From: Candidatus Tritonobacter lacicola
Lineage (GTDB): Bacteria; Auribacterota; Tritonobacteria; Tritonobacterales; Tritonobacteraceae
DNA length: 64,000 nt
Direction: 5' to 3'
Assembly (NCBI GenBank): GCA_030765135.1
Contig: JAVCDC010000080.1
Span: 1-64,000 of the forward strand
This document shows, in pieces, positions 43,009 through 50,967 of the stretch. The notes under the pieces were generated by a model. The model worked only from the letters and a program-made list of their open reading frames with translations, made no database searches and was not told the DNA's origin. Positions within the stretch are counted from its first letter, which is position 1. Every line of letters begins with the position of its first letter. Position numbers and translations under genes: made by a program.

Positions 43009-43716
43009 GATTTTCCTCAGGAGAAATCTCTCCAGGCCCATAGCTGCCGCAAGGGCATTATTGAGGATTTGCGGCGGGATCCAGAAATCCGTTTTGTATT
43101 GTTTCCCTCTCCTGAATGGCATGATCGCTTTCCTGGTCAAACGGACGATAAGAGCAGGCAGATATAAGATCGTATTGAATCGGGAGATATAGATGATTTT
43201 AAAGCCGGCCTTTCGAAGCTCTTGCTCGAGCAGGCGTCGATTGTACCTTTTTATATGGCCGAAAGCGAGGTCATGTTCGCTGAAGAACCATTGACCGGCC
43301 GGGACCGTCACAAGGAGGGTCACTCTATCTGTTAAAGAGCGGTTAATTTGTTTGAGGAAGCGAACGGGATCTCGGAGATGCTCTAAAAGGTCGAGGAGTA
43401 GAATTCCATCGACCTCTTGGGTCATGTTTCCCATGACATCGAGTCTGTCGCCCAGGAATACGGGACACCCTGTTTTTCTTCTCGCTATATTTGCAGCGCG
43501 GGGTGAGATCTCCGTCCCGATCGCTCTGTAGTATTTTCTTAACTGAGCGAGGTTCCCACCCGTTCCACACCCCACCTCCACGACGGTGAGGCCCTTGTTA
43601 CGGGGCAGGTAGAAGGAAAGTCGGTCCAGGATAATTTTTCTTCTTGCAAGGAACCACCAATGTCGATCCTCTATTTCGCGGTGGAGCTCGTATCTGAGCT
43701 CTGGCATCTCGCTCAT
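42937..43716 (-). CDS. SAM-dependent methyltransferase
   Basis: Class I methyltransferase of 259 residues. The SAM-binding motif I is VVEVGCGTGGNLAQL, motif II-like acidic residue GTEISP, and the post-motif region DGILLLDLLEHLRDPVRFL is typical of the Methyltransf_11/23 type. A short hydrophobic stretch (about 190-205) suggests membrane association. The substrate may be a lipid-linked sugar or polyprenol intermediate, since the gene starts eight bases after the GT2 gene on the same strand. I used ATG 43716; the frame upstream of this lies inside the GT2 gene. The C-terminus abuts foreign repeat DNA. Confidence 0.82.
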   Translation of the reverse strand: MSEMPELRYELHREIEDRHWWFLARRKIILDRLSFYLPRNKGLTVVEVGCGTGGNLAQLRKYYRAIGTEISPRAANIARRKTGCPVFLGDRLDVMGNMTQEVDGILLLDLLEHLRDPVRFLKQINRSLTDRVTLLVTVPAGQWFFSEHDLAFGHIKRYNRRLLEQELRKAGFKIIYISRFNTILYLPALIVRLTRKAIMPFRRGKQYKTDFWIPPQILNNALAAAMGLERFLLRKISLPFGLSIVAIAKKTAIPPSHPF

Positions 43717-43724
43717 GGGATGGG

Positions 43725-44750
43725 CTAGATTTCCTCTGCAATGAAGCTGTGGGGCCGTCGTTTGACCTCGGTGTATACGTGTCCCAGATAGCACCCGATA
43801 ATGCTGATATAGAGTGATAGGAACCCGCCGAGCCCTACCAGGAGGGTGCTGTAGGTAGCCCATCCCGGTATCGCCATGTCGGTAAAAACGCGGGTGTAAA
43901 CGATGCCCAGAATGACGATCAAGCTGAGCATCAGACTGAGGAGCCCGACGACCAGTCCGAACTGGAGGGGGGCGCTGGAGAAGGATGTTATGCTGGTTAT
44001 AGCCAATTGCAAGAGTTTCAGGAGGGACTGCCGTGGAACGGTGTCGTACCGCTTGTTCCTCGAATACCGGACCTCTTCCTGGCGGAATCCCACCCAGGAG
44101 CGAAGCCCGGGGATGTAACGAACTCTCTCTGGAAGGGTGTTGATCAACTGAACGATCCGACTGTCGAGTAGGCAGAATAAGCCTGACTGGGGAACCATGG
44201 GAGGTGAGGAGAGGCGGCTGAAGAGGTAGTAGAATAACTTAAAAAGGATCTTCTTAGGGACGCTTACCTTTCTCCCTTCTTTAACCGTGTAAACAATCTC
44301 CGCTCCGTTCCGCCACTTCTGAAAGAGCTCCGGTATGAGCTCGGGAGGGTCCTCAAGGTCGCCATCAATGATGACGACCGCGCGGCCCCTCGCCCTCTCA
44401 AGGGCCGTGGTGACGGCAGCCTGAAGCCCGAAGTTGCGCGAATGGCGGACGCCTCGAAGGAATGGTTTCTGTTGAGCCAGTCTATTTATCTTTCCCCAGG
44501 TCTCGTCCCTGCTGCCGTCGTCGACAATGAGAATCTCAAAATTGGTCGTGCAGCTTGCGGCAGCCCGGGCACAGCGTTCCACGAACTCATCGATAACGCC
44601 TTCTTCGCACCACATGGGTGCGCATATTGATAGTTCTAAATCGGTCGGCCCGGTCCTGAGGGGCGACAGACATATGGGGCAATTGCGGGCTACAGATCCG
44701 CTGGAGACAGCAAAATCTTCCCCGCACTTTTTGCATGTGTGGATTTTCAT
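43725..44750 (-). CDS. Family 2 glycosyltransferase with N-terminal zinc ribbon
   Basis: A 341-residue GtrB/DPM-like enzyme that should transfer a sugar from a nucleotide donor to polyprenyl phosphate. An unusual N-terminal zinc ribbon (CKKCGEDFAVSSGSVARNCP, then IC; about residues 6-27) precedes the GT-A domain, which has VDDGSRDETW, NFGLQAAVTTAL, the metal-binding IDGDLEDPPELI and PQSGLFCLLD. Two C-terminal membrane helices (about 260-290 and 300-325) are typical of GtrB. The zinc ribbon is not part of the normal family layout. Co-transcribed with the downstream methyltransferase. Confidence 0.88.
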   Translation of the reverse strand: MKIHTCKKCGEDFAVSSGSVARNCPICLSPLRTGPTDLELSICAPMWCEEGVIDEFVERCARAAASCTTNFEILIVDDGSRDETWGKINRLAQQKPFLRGVRHSRNFGLQAAVTTALERARGRAVVIIDGDLEDPPELIPELFQKWRNGAEIVYTVKEGRKVSVPKKILFKLFYYLFSRLSSPPMVPQSGLFCLLDSRIVQLINTLPERVRYIPGLRSWVGFRQEEVRYSRNKRYDTVPRQSLLKLLQLAITSITSFSSAPLQFGLVVGLLSLMLSLIVILGIVYTRVFTDMAIPGWATYSTLLVGLGGFLSLYISIIGCYLGHVYTEVKRRPHSFIAEEI

Positions 44751-44913
44751 GAGATGCTCTGGGCAAACTTTAACATTGATGATCGAGTACAGCCAAGGAT
44801 TTAAGTTAATCTAAATATGCTTTTTTTGTATAATCAAGCGCAATACTATAAGATTATTGAAAAATAAGGTAAATGCTCGGATAAGTTGGCCCAAAGCCGA
44901 TGGAGCGCTTACA

Positions 44914-45135
44914 GTGCCTATTTTTGAATATAAGTGCAACAAATGTGGGAAGAGCTTCGAGATTCTTATCAGGGGGAGCGAACGGCCTCGCTGCCCGGCT
45001 TGCGGGAGCGGCAAGCTGACAAAGAAGTTTTCGAAGTTCGGTTTTAAATCCGGGAACAGGGTCGTAACATCGGCGGGGGCTGCTTCGTGCTCCACGTGTG
45101 CGCCTTCGCCCGGCCAGTGCACAACCTGCAGGTAG
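44914..45135 (+). CDS. FmdB-type zinc-ribbon protein
   Basis: Small protein of 73 residues with the FmdB/CxxC-CxxC zinc ribbon: VPIFEYKCNKCGKSFEIL followed by RPRCPACGSGKL. Extra cysteines near the C-terminus (ASCSTCAP, GQCTTC) follow the ribbon, as in many FmdB-like proteins. Proposed as regulators in some species; role here unknown. I chose GTG 44914, because the family begins (M/V)PIFEYKC. A longer frame from 44857 adds an unrelated stretch. The HIT-family gene follows after two bases. Confidence 0.85.
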   Translation: MPIFEYKCNKCGKSFEILIRGSERPRCPACGSGKLTKKFSKFGFKSGNRVVTSAGAASCSTCAPSPGQCTTCR

Positions 45136-45137
45136 CC

Positions 45138-45617
45138 ATGCATATCATATGGGCGCCATGGAGAGTGAAGTACATCCTCGGGGGGGCCGGGGACGGCTGT
45201 ATCTTCTGCGATAAGCTGAAGGAGAATAAGGACCCGGAGAACCATATCCTCTTCCGGGGGAAGAAGTCCTTCTGCCTACTCAACGCCTACCCGTATAACA
45301 GCGGTCATGTGATGGTGGCCCCCTACAGCCACGTGGGGGAGCTGGAGCTCCTCGATGATGAAGAACTCCTTGACCTGATGAAGGTCACGCGGATGGCCAT
45401 GAAGGCCCTTAACGCCGCTTTGAAGCCGGACGGCTTCAACATCGGTATAAACGTCGGCAGGGTCGCGGGAGCCGGCATCACCGACCACGTTCACGTCCAT
45501 ATCGTCCCCAGGTGGGGCGGCGACACGAACTTCATGCCGGTGACGGCAGGTACGAAGGTTATTCCCCAGTCACTCGACGGAATGTACGAAACGCTCATCA
45601 AAGAATTTGCTTCTTGA
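45138..45617 (+). CDS. HIT-family nucleotide hydrolase/phosphorylase
   Basis: Histidine-triad protein of 159 residues in the AP4A-phosphorylase-like branch, which typically begins with W(A/S)PWR. Both MHIIWAPWRVKYI and a zinc-binding CIFC are seen at the N-terminus. The triad is HVHVHIVPRWGGDTNFMPV near residues 105-123. Such enzymes cleave dinucleoside polyphosphates or nucleotide conjugates in the cytoplasm. ATG 45138 fits the family start; the frame upstream overlaps the FmdB gene. The two genes are probably one transcript. Confidence 0.9.
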   Translation: MHIIWAPWRVKYILGGAGDGCIFCDKLKENKDPENHILFRGKKSFCLLNAYPYNSGHVMVAPYSHVGELELLDDEELLDLMKVTRMAMKALNAALKPDGFNIGINVGRVAGAGITDHVHVHIVPRWGGDTNFMPVTAGTKVIPQSLDGMYETLIKEFAS

Positions 45618-45745
45618 CCCTACTGCGCTGACAGTAGCCACGACCGTCCTTTTTTAACTCTTGCTCTTCGGCTTTTCATATGTGAATAGAGAAAGAATCG
45701 GGAAAAGAATTAAACTTCCTGCGATGTTTTACCGTTTAAAAAAGT

Positions 45746-46333
45746 GTGGCCGGAATGTGTCCTGAAGAGAAAAAGCTTATTGCAGATTTCCAGGGCGGTG
45801 ACGGCGGCGCCTTCGACAAGATCTTTGAGATGTACCGGGAGAGAGCCTACCGGGCAGCGTACGCATGGACCCGGAACAGGGATGACGCCCTCGATATCGT
45901 CCAGGAGGCGTTCATAAAACTCTACAAGGTCCTGGGGCGGTGGAAACCCAGGGCTTCGGTCTACACATGGCTCTACAGGGTGATTATTAACCTCTCGATA
46001 GACAGGGGACGCAAAAAGACCCGCCGCAGGGAGGTCCGCACGGGAGATATTGTGCCCGAGGAGAGGGACGAGAGGCTTATCTCCCGGGATATCGGCGGGT
46101 TCGAGAGCGTCGCGAGGGAAGAGACGAGGACCTTCATAAGACGGGCGGTCTCTTCGCTTCCACCGAAACAGAGGGCCGCTTTGATATTGAAATATTTCGA
46201 GGGGTTGACTATAGCCGAGATCGCCGTAATCCAGGGCTGCTCCCAGGGGGCAATCAAGGCGAACCTGTTCCATGCGGTCAACAAGCTCAGAATAATACTT
46301 AAAAAAAATGGAACCACGGATTATGCGGATTGA
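45746..46333 (+). CDS. ECF-type RNA polymerase sigma factor
   Basis: Extracytoplasmic-function sigma-70 factor of 195 residues. Region 2 shows AFDKIFEMYRERAYRAAYAWTRNRDDALDIVQEAFIKLY in order (-10 recognition), and region 4 shows LPPKQRAALILKYFEGLTIAEIA followed by the helix-turn-helix GCSQGAIKANLFHAVNKLR. A membrane anti-sigma factor gene follows at 46546, the normal partner layout. The start is GTG 45746 or ATG 45755. The last residues NGTTDYAD and the stop derive from a family B repeat inserted at the gene end. Confidence 0.92.
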   Translation: MAGMCPEEKKLIADFQGGDGGAFDKIFEMYRERAYRAAYAWTRNRDDALDIVQEAFIKLYKVLGRWKPRASVYTWLYRVIINLSIDRGRKKTRRREVRTGDIVPEERDERLISRDIGGFESVAREETRTFIRRAVSSLPPKQRAALILKYFEGLTIAEIAVIQGCSQGAIKANLFHAVNKLRIILKKNGTTDYAD

Positions 46334-46512
46334 ACGGATTAAAATCCAGGAACCAGAACGTATTATTTATTTATTCAGTCTAATCCGCCAAATTAATTTA
46401 ATCGTATAGGAATTTGTTATTTAGACTAGCCACAAAGGCACGAAGACACGAAGAAAAGCTAATAATAATTATTCTTTGTGTCTTAGTGGCAAAAGTCCCC
46501 GGCGAAGCCGGG
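46313..46512. repeat. Cluster of three repeat types between sigma and anti-sigma genes
   Basis: Bases 46313-46392 are a family B palindrome (AACCACGGATTATGCGGATT to TAATCCGCCAAATT). Bases 46395-46420 are a 26-base sequence found again unchanged at 62387-62412. Bases 46429-46490 are a palindrome of the CACGAAGACACGAAG type, with right arm TTCTTTGTGTCTTAGTGGC. A hairpin CCCGGC/GCCGGG follows at 46498-46512. Together they fill the 212-base gap within what should be one sigma/anti-sigma operon. Confidence 0.75.
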
Positions 46513-46545
46513 ATAAGTGCTTAAAAGGAGTGAGAGGAGAGAAAA

Positions 46546-47151
46546 ATGAGATGTTCTAAATTCAGAAAGGCTGTTCTCCCGCTGGCGATGGAGACCGGGG
46601 ACGAGAGGGAGCTGGCTCTTCGCCTGGAGAGGACGGATGTGAAATTGAGGTCCCACCTCGACTCATGTGAAGAGTGCAGGAGCTACCTCCGGTCGTGCCG
46701 GGAGACTCTCGCCGGCCTGAGCGTCCTGGAAGCGGATCAGCCCGGCGAACGGAAATGGTCGGAGGTGCGGGACGCGATCCATGAGGCAGTGCGGCAGAAG
46801 GCCCCTGTTTACGGGGTGGCGTGGCCGTCGTTGTCCCGGGTGTCGTGGGCAAGGGCAGGTGCCATCGCGGCCGTGGCCCTCATCATCTCCGCGGTCAGCT
46901 TTGTGTATTTCAGGCCCGGGCCGCTCGATGAATCGCTTCCGCGGGCATTGCGGGTGGCCGGCGCCCCGGGCGGCGAGGAGGCGGATCTGGCATTTCTCGA
47001 TGAATTGGAGGTGACAGACAGGGAATACGATGAGCTTATTTCCGAGATAGATGAGTTAATGCGTGAAATAGACACGGCGTATGCCCAGCTTGACATCGGT
47101 ACGGGGGAGGTGTCGCTGGACAAAGGGCGCTTTGAGAATATCCCCACATAA
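46546..47151 (+). CDS. Anti-sigma factor with zinc-finger-like domain
   Basis: A 201-residue single-pass membrane protein, the likely anchor that holds the preceding ECF sigma factor. The N-terminal anti-sigma domain has the zinc-binding pattern HLDSCEECRSYL (His-x3-Cys-x2-Cys; about residues 37-48). A transmembrane segment runs from about 103 to 120 (GAIAAVALIISAVSFVYF). The C-terminal outer part is acidic with a coiled-coil look (LDELEVTDREYDELISEIDEL). A good GAGGAGAG lies before ATG 46546. Partner assignment follows from gene order. Confidence 0.82.
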   Translation: MRCSKFRKAVLPLAMETGDERELALRLERTDVKLRSHLDSCEECRSYLRSCRETLAGLSVLEADQPGERKWSEVRDAIHEAVRQKAPVYGVAWPSLSRVSWARAGAIAAVALIISAVSFVYFRPGPLDESLPRALRVAGAPGGEEADLAFLDELEVTDREYDELISEIDELMREIDTAYAQLDIGTGEVSLDKGRFENIPT

Positions 47152-47165
47152 TTAACATATTTATC

Positions 47166-47237
47166 AAAACCACTGAGGACACTGAGAAATAATGCCTAGG
47201 AAGAATAAGAAACCGCTGATTAGGCGGATTAAGCGGA
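47166..47237. repeat. Partial repeats between anti-sigma and lipoprotein genes
   Basis: CCACTGAGGACACTGAGAAA (47166-47185) is one short repeat-like arm. GAAACCGCTGATTAGGCGGA (about 47209-47228) is a partial family B left arm. Confidence 0.5.
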
Positions 47238-47319
47238 TTTTATTAGCTGTAGTTTAATAGTGAATACATACCAATTCAGAGGCTTCAGTGTTTTAATTTT
47301 TTCATGCAAGGAGGAAATC

Positions 47320-47901
47320 GTGAAAATATGGTTGATTGCTTTTACTGTCGTTGCTTTCGGGCTCACAGCCTGCTCCGGCCAGCCGGTCGATCCCGCTGAT
47401 GTAGAGGAGGAGGGGTGCATTCCTTTCGAGGGGGGGGCGCTCATGGAGCAAGGGCGGGGACCTGTAGGTTCTGCCGGTTTGCCGGGACGGCCGGGGCGCA
47501 TGAGGGGAGCCACGGGAAGGAGGAGGCCGAAGAAAAGGGGGTTCAGGGAGAATTTCAAGGCCGTCAAGGCGGAGTTCGACCTTCTGAAAAGGGAGATTGA
47601 CGAGAATACGCGGAAGCTGAGGGATCTGCGGGAACAACTTTCTTCCGCGCGGGACGGGTTGGAAGAAGCCAGGATCAAGAACGAGATGCGCAGAATTGTC
47701 GAAAAGCTCTCTCAATATGAGATTCTTCTGGCCGAGAAGAAGGTAGAGGTTTCCAAGAAGGCCATGGATCGCGCTTTAGACAGGTATACCAGATCAGAGG
47801 TTGAGCTCGAGCAGGCCCGGAGGAGATCGAGGCACCGCCTTAAGTGGCTCGAGAAACGGTCAGAAGAGGAAACATCCCCCTGCCGGGATGCTCCCAGATA
47901 A
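47320..47901 (+). CDS. Coiled-coil lipoprotein downstream of sigma/anti-sigma
   Basis: Predicted lipoprotein of 193 residues from GTG 47320, which has a strong AAGGAGG seven to ten bases upstream. The signal peptide is KIWLIAFTVVAFGLTAC with lipobox LTAC. A Gly/Arg/Pro-rich linker (about 40-75) is followed by a long charged coiled coil (about 78-180; VKAEFDLLKREIDENTRKLR). No family recognised. Position after an ECF sigma and its anti-sigma suggests a periplasmic sensor or target, comparable in layout to metal or stress sensors of such loci (inference). The stop overlaps a family A palindrome. Confidence 0.7.
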   Translation: MKIWLIAFTVVAFGLTACSGQPVDPADVEEEGCIPFEGGALMEQGRGPVGSAGLPGRPGRMRGATGRRRPKKRGFRENFKAVKAEFDLLKREIDENTRKLRDLREQLSSARDGLEEARIKNEMRRIVEKLSQYEILLAEKKVEVSKKAMDRALDRYTRSEVELEQARRRSRHRLKWLEKRSEEETSPCRDAPR

Positions 47902-47949
47902 ATTAGCTTATTTCCTGCCTGTTAGCAGGCAGGAAGTAAGCTAATTTAT
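47898..47949. repeat. Family A palindrome with variant core (copy 5)
   Basis: Arms ATAAATTAGCTTATTT and AAGTAAGCTAATTTAT, core CCTGCCTGTTAGCAGGCAGG. It begins one base before the stop codon of the lipoprotein gene. Confidence 0.88.
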
Positions 47950-48040
47950 TGCCGGATAAGCAAACAATACCGCCCGTGCCCTGTTTGCTTTTCTTCTTTC
48001 TTTTTTGATATACTCCATCCGCAGCGGCGGGGTTATATCC

Positions 48041-49168
48041 ATGAATATTAATGAAGAGAGGCTTATCGAGAGATTCCTTGAGCTCGTAGAAATAGACGGG
48101 CCGTCGAAGAAGGAGAGGAAGGTTGCCGATTATATAAAGAAATGTCTCGAGAAGACGGCCGATGAGGTTGTCGAGGACGACGCGGGTCCGAAAACAGGGG
48201 GGAACTCAGGCAATATCGTGGCCAGGGTTCACGGCGCCGAATCTGCCCCGCCGATAATATTTTCCGCCCACATCGACACGATATCCTCCACCGGGGGGGT
48301 TGATCCGAGGATAGTGGATGGCTACATAAAGAGCTGCGGAAAAACGATCCTCGGCGCCGATGACAGGGCAGCCGTGGCCGCGATGCTCGAGATGGCCGAA
48401 GTTCTGAAAGAGGAGGGGTTGGATCATCCTCCCCTGGAGCTCCTCTTCACCGTGGGCGAGGAGGTGGGGCTGAGCGGGATAAAGGCACTGGACGACAGTA
48501 TTCTCAAGGGCCGTACGGCCTACGTTCTCGACAGCGATCAGCCCCCGGGAACAATTATCAACAGGGGGCCCTTCGGGGAGAAGCTGCTTGTGGAGATAAA
48601 GGGGAGGGCTGCGCATGCCGGCGCCGAGCCGGAGAAAGGCATAGACGCCATAGTGCTTGCAAGCCGGGCCATCGCGAGGATGAGGCTGGGTCGCGTTTCT
48701 GAAGATGTCAGGGCCAACATAGGACTTATTTCGGGCGGTATTGCCACGAATATCGTTCCTCCCTCCGTGTCGATCCAGGGCGAGGCGAGGGGTTATTCGC
48801 AGGAAGCGGTAATGGAGCAGGTGGAGCATATGTGGAAGTGTTTCGAGGAAGAGGCGTTCGCCGCCGGGGCGGAGGTTGACTTCAGGAATTCGAGAGATTA
48901 CGATGGCTTCTTTATAAGCGAGGAGAAAACCATATTTCGCCTGGCCGCCGCCGCCGCGGAGAGCGCCGGCCTCGATGTCGCGGCGGGCTCCTCGTGCGGC
49001 GCCAGCGACGGCAATTTCCTTAACGCCCGGGGAATCGAGGCGGTAGTGCTGGGCATAGGCTACGAGGGGGCCCATACAGTGGACGAGAGGATAGCCGTTT
49101 CCAGTCTTGTCTCCTGTTGCCGCTGGATAGTTCACATCGCCCGTTGTTGTCACGATTCGCGTGGTTGA
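48041..49168 (+). CDS. M20-family metallopeptidase, PepT-like
   Basis: Zinc-dependent aminopeptidase of the M20 family, about 375 residues, closest in look to the tripeptidase T-like (PepT2) group. Metal-binding marks are FSAHIDTIS, ILGADDRAAVAAML, the catalytic TVGEEVGLSG and VLDSDQPPG; the dimerisation lid carries AAHAGAEPEKGIDA. The last zinc ligand is in GAHTVDERI. It probably releases amino acids from short peptides in the cytoplasm. ATG 48041 fits the family; an in-frame TTG at 48005 adds 12 residues without support. Confidence 0.9.
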   Translation: MNINEERLIERFLELVEIDGPSKKERKVADYIKKCLEKTADEVVEDDAGPKTGGNSGNIVARVHGAESAPPIIFSAHIDTISSTGGVDPRIVDGYIKSCGKTILGADDRAAVAAMLEMAEVLKEEGLDHPPLELLFTVGEEVGLSGIKALDDSILKGRTAYVLDSDQPPGTIINRGPFGEKLLVEIKGRAAHAGAEPEKGIDAIVLASRAIARMRLGRVSEDVRANIGLISGGIATNIVPPSVSIQGEARGYSQEAVMEQVEHMWKCFEEEAFAAGAEVDFRNSRDYDGFFISEEKTIFRLAAAAAESAGLDVAAGSSCGASDGNFLNARGIEAVVLGIGYEGAHTVDERIAVSSLVSCCRWIVHIARCCHDSRG

Positions 49169-49237
49169 ATATTCTAGGACTTGGGGACTGTGTTAAGATT
49201 CTGACAATAGGACAATAGAAGATCAAAGGAGGAAGCA

Positions 49238-49399
49238 ATGGCAGACAAGCCCGCGTCGAAGGTTGAACAGAAGATATGCGATGACTGCATCATGAGGAAG
49301 AACTGCGAGTATATCCCTGATGAGTACGAGCTCATCCGCTGTATGGATAAGGTTACGGAGAAGAAATCAACCTCTCCTGAAAAAGAAAAAGGAGAGTGA
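49238..49399 (+). CDS. Small four-cysteine protein
   Basis: A 53-residue frame with an AAGGAGG six bases before its ATG. The translation has four cysteines in ICDDCIMRKNCEYIPDEYEL and IRCMDK (Cys14, 17, 23 and 35), a likely metal or cluster site, and a Lys/Glu-rich tail. No family recognised. It lies between the M20 peptidase and the HNH nuclease on the same strand. The strong RBS and the cysteine spacing make it a probable real gene. Confidence 0.65.
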   Translation: MADKPASKVEQKICDDCIMRKNCEYIPDEYELIRCMDKVTEKKSTSPEKEKGE

Positions 49400-49432
49400 A
49401 CGTCCGGCAACGTTAGTTCCGGTGATCGGATA

Positions 49433-50050
49433 ATGCTTGATTCAAGTGTCCTTGTACTGAACAGGTTGTGGCAGGCGGTAAACCTGTGCCCGGCGAAAAG
49501 GGCCTTCTGCCTCCTGTACATGGACCACGCCCATGTCGTCATGGAGATAGAAGGGACATTCGACACGTTCGACTTCCGGAAGTGGAGGAAGCTCTCCGAG
49601 CATGCGGATGGCGATGAGGTTATCCACACGGTTGATTTTAAGCTTTTAATCCCGCACGTGGTCGTCCTTCGTTACTACGACAGGCTGCCCCGCATAGAGG
49701 TAAAGTTCAGCCGGGAAAACGTCTTTCGCCGCGACCGGGATACGTGCCAGTATTGCGGCAGGCGTCTCCCGAAGAAAGACCTCAATATCGATCATGTTTT
49801 TCCCAGGCACCTTGGTGGTGAGACGACATGGGAAAATGTCGTATGCAGCTGTATCGAGTGTAACTTCGGTAAGGCGCACAGGATGCTGGGCCAGGTGAAG
49901 ATGCGCCTGATAAGGCAGCCCAAGAAGCCCTTCTGGCAGCCTTTCTGGAGCGGAGGGTTCGATGCCAGCAGGCCCAAGAGCTGGAGCCATTTCCTGGGGC
50001 TGAACGGCGATGAGGTCCAGATCGGCGATGGAGCAGGTTCTCGACGGTAA
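49433..50050 (+). CDS. HNH endonuclease family protein
   Basis: A 205-residue protein with a C-terminal HNH nuclease domain: FRRDRDTCQYCGRRLPKKDL, then IDHVFPRHLGGETTWENVVCSC with ECNFGK. Two CxxC pairs bind the structural zinc, and the His of DHVFPRH is the catalytic region. The N-terminal half (VLVLNRLWQAVNLCPAKRAF) is the conserved part seen in chromosomal HNH proteins of many bacteria. These are not linked to phage or introns and have unknown function. Its end overlaps the start region of larE, so the two are co-transcribed. Confidence 0.88.
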   Translation: MLDSSVLVLNRLWQAVNLCPAKRAFCLLYMDHAHVVMEIEGTFDTFDFRKWRKLSEHADGDEVIHTVDFKLLIPHVVVLRYYDRLPRIEVKFSRENVFRRDRDTCQYCGRRLPKKDLNIDHVFPRHLGGETTWENVVCSCIECNFGKAHRMLGQVKMRLIRQPKKPFWQPFWSGGFDASRPKSWSHFLGLNGDEVQIGDGAGSRR

Positions 50051-50861
50051 ACTGGGGAGGCTTCGGGCCCTGATAAGCGGCTACGGCAGCCTCATCGTTG
50101 CTTTCTCCGGTGGTGTGGACAGCACCCTCCTCCTGAAGGTTGCACACGATACACTCGGAGAAAAAGCTGCTGCCGTAACTGCCAGGTTGAAATCATTCCC
50201 GGAGAGGGAGTACGAGGCGGCGAAATCAATCGCCCGGAATATCGGCGCGCGCCACATAACGGTTGATTCGGAGTGCCTGGGCATAGAGGGGTTCCGGATG
50301 AATCTCCCCGACAGGTGTTACTTCTGTAAGAAGGAGATCTTCGGCAAGCTCATGGAGATTGCCCGCGCGGAGGGAATACGCTTTGTCGCGGACGGCGATA
50401 GCTGCGACGACCTCAAAGATTACAGGCCGGGCTCGAAGGCGGCTGCCGAACTGGGCGTCGTCTCACCCCTGCGGGAAGCGTGCCTTTCGAAGGAAGATAT
50501 CAGGGCCCTCTCGAAAGAGCTGGGACTCTCCACGTGGGATAAGCCGCCGTTTGCCTGCCTCGCTTCAAGGTTCCCCTGCGGCACGGAGATAACGGAGGAG
50601 GCCCTCGATACGGTGAACAGGGCGGAGCAGGTCCTCCTTGACCTGGGATTCAGGCAGGTGAGGGTGCGGCACTACGGCACAATGGCCAGGATAGAGGTTG
50701 GAGCAGACGAGGTGGAGCGCTTCTTCGGGAGAGGAATGAAGGACGGCATAGTAAGGGCGCTGAAGGAACTCGGTTACAGGCACGTCTGCCTGGACCTGGA
50801 GGGCTACCGGACGGGAAGCATGAATGAGACATTAGGGTTGCGAGACGAGAAGAATAGGTAA
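50028..50861 (+). CDS. larE: ATP-dependent sacrificial sulfur transferase LarE
   Basis: PP-loop enzyme that adenylates the carboxyl groups of the nickel-pincer nucleotide precursor and donates sulfur for the lactate racemase cofactor. The PP-loop is FSGGVDSTLLLK. Other marks are RCYFCKKEIFGKL, ADGDSCDDLKDYRPGSKAA and KPPFACLASRFPCGTEI. The cysteines in the last motif lie where the sulfur-donating or cluster-binding cysteines of LarE proteins occur. larB and larC are not in the window, so the substrate may be the pincer cofactor or something related. ATG 50010 is an alternative start inside the HNH gene. Confidence 0.9.
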   Translation: MEQVLDGKLGRLRALISGYGSLIVAFSGGVDSTLLLKVAHDTLGEKAAAVTARLKSFPEREYEAAKSIARNIGARHITVDSECLGIEGFRMNLPDRCYFCKKEIFGKLMEIARAEGIRFVADGDSCDDLKDYRPGSKAAAELGVVSPLREACLSKEDIRALSKELGLSTWDKPPFACLASRFPCGTEITEEALDTVNRAEQVLLDLGFRQVRVRHYGTMARIEVGADEVERFFGRGMKDGIVRALKELGYRHVCLDLEGYRTGSMNETLGLRDEKNR

Positions 50862-50871
50862 AAAAGCAGAC

Positions 50872-50967
50872 ATTCGTAATCTTACTCGTACTCGTAATCG
50901 GTTATAGTATTAACGACATAAAGGGAATGACGAGTAGGAGTACGAGTACGATTACGAGTAAGAGTAG
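50872..50967. repeat. Palindromic repeat, family D (second copy)
   Basis: The left arm TTCGTAATCTTACTCGTACT (extending to 50901) and the right arm AGTACGAGTACGATTACGAG with following AGTAAGAGTAG are imperfect reverse complements. Same word set as 14285-14371. It ends where the thi4 remnant begins. Confidence 0.8.
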
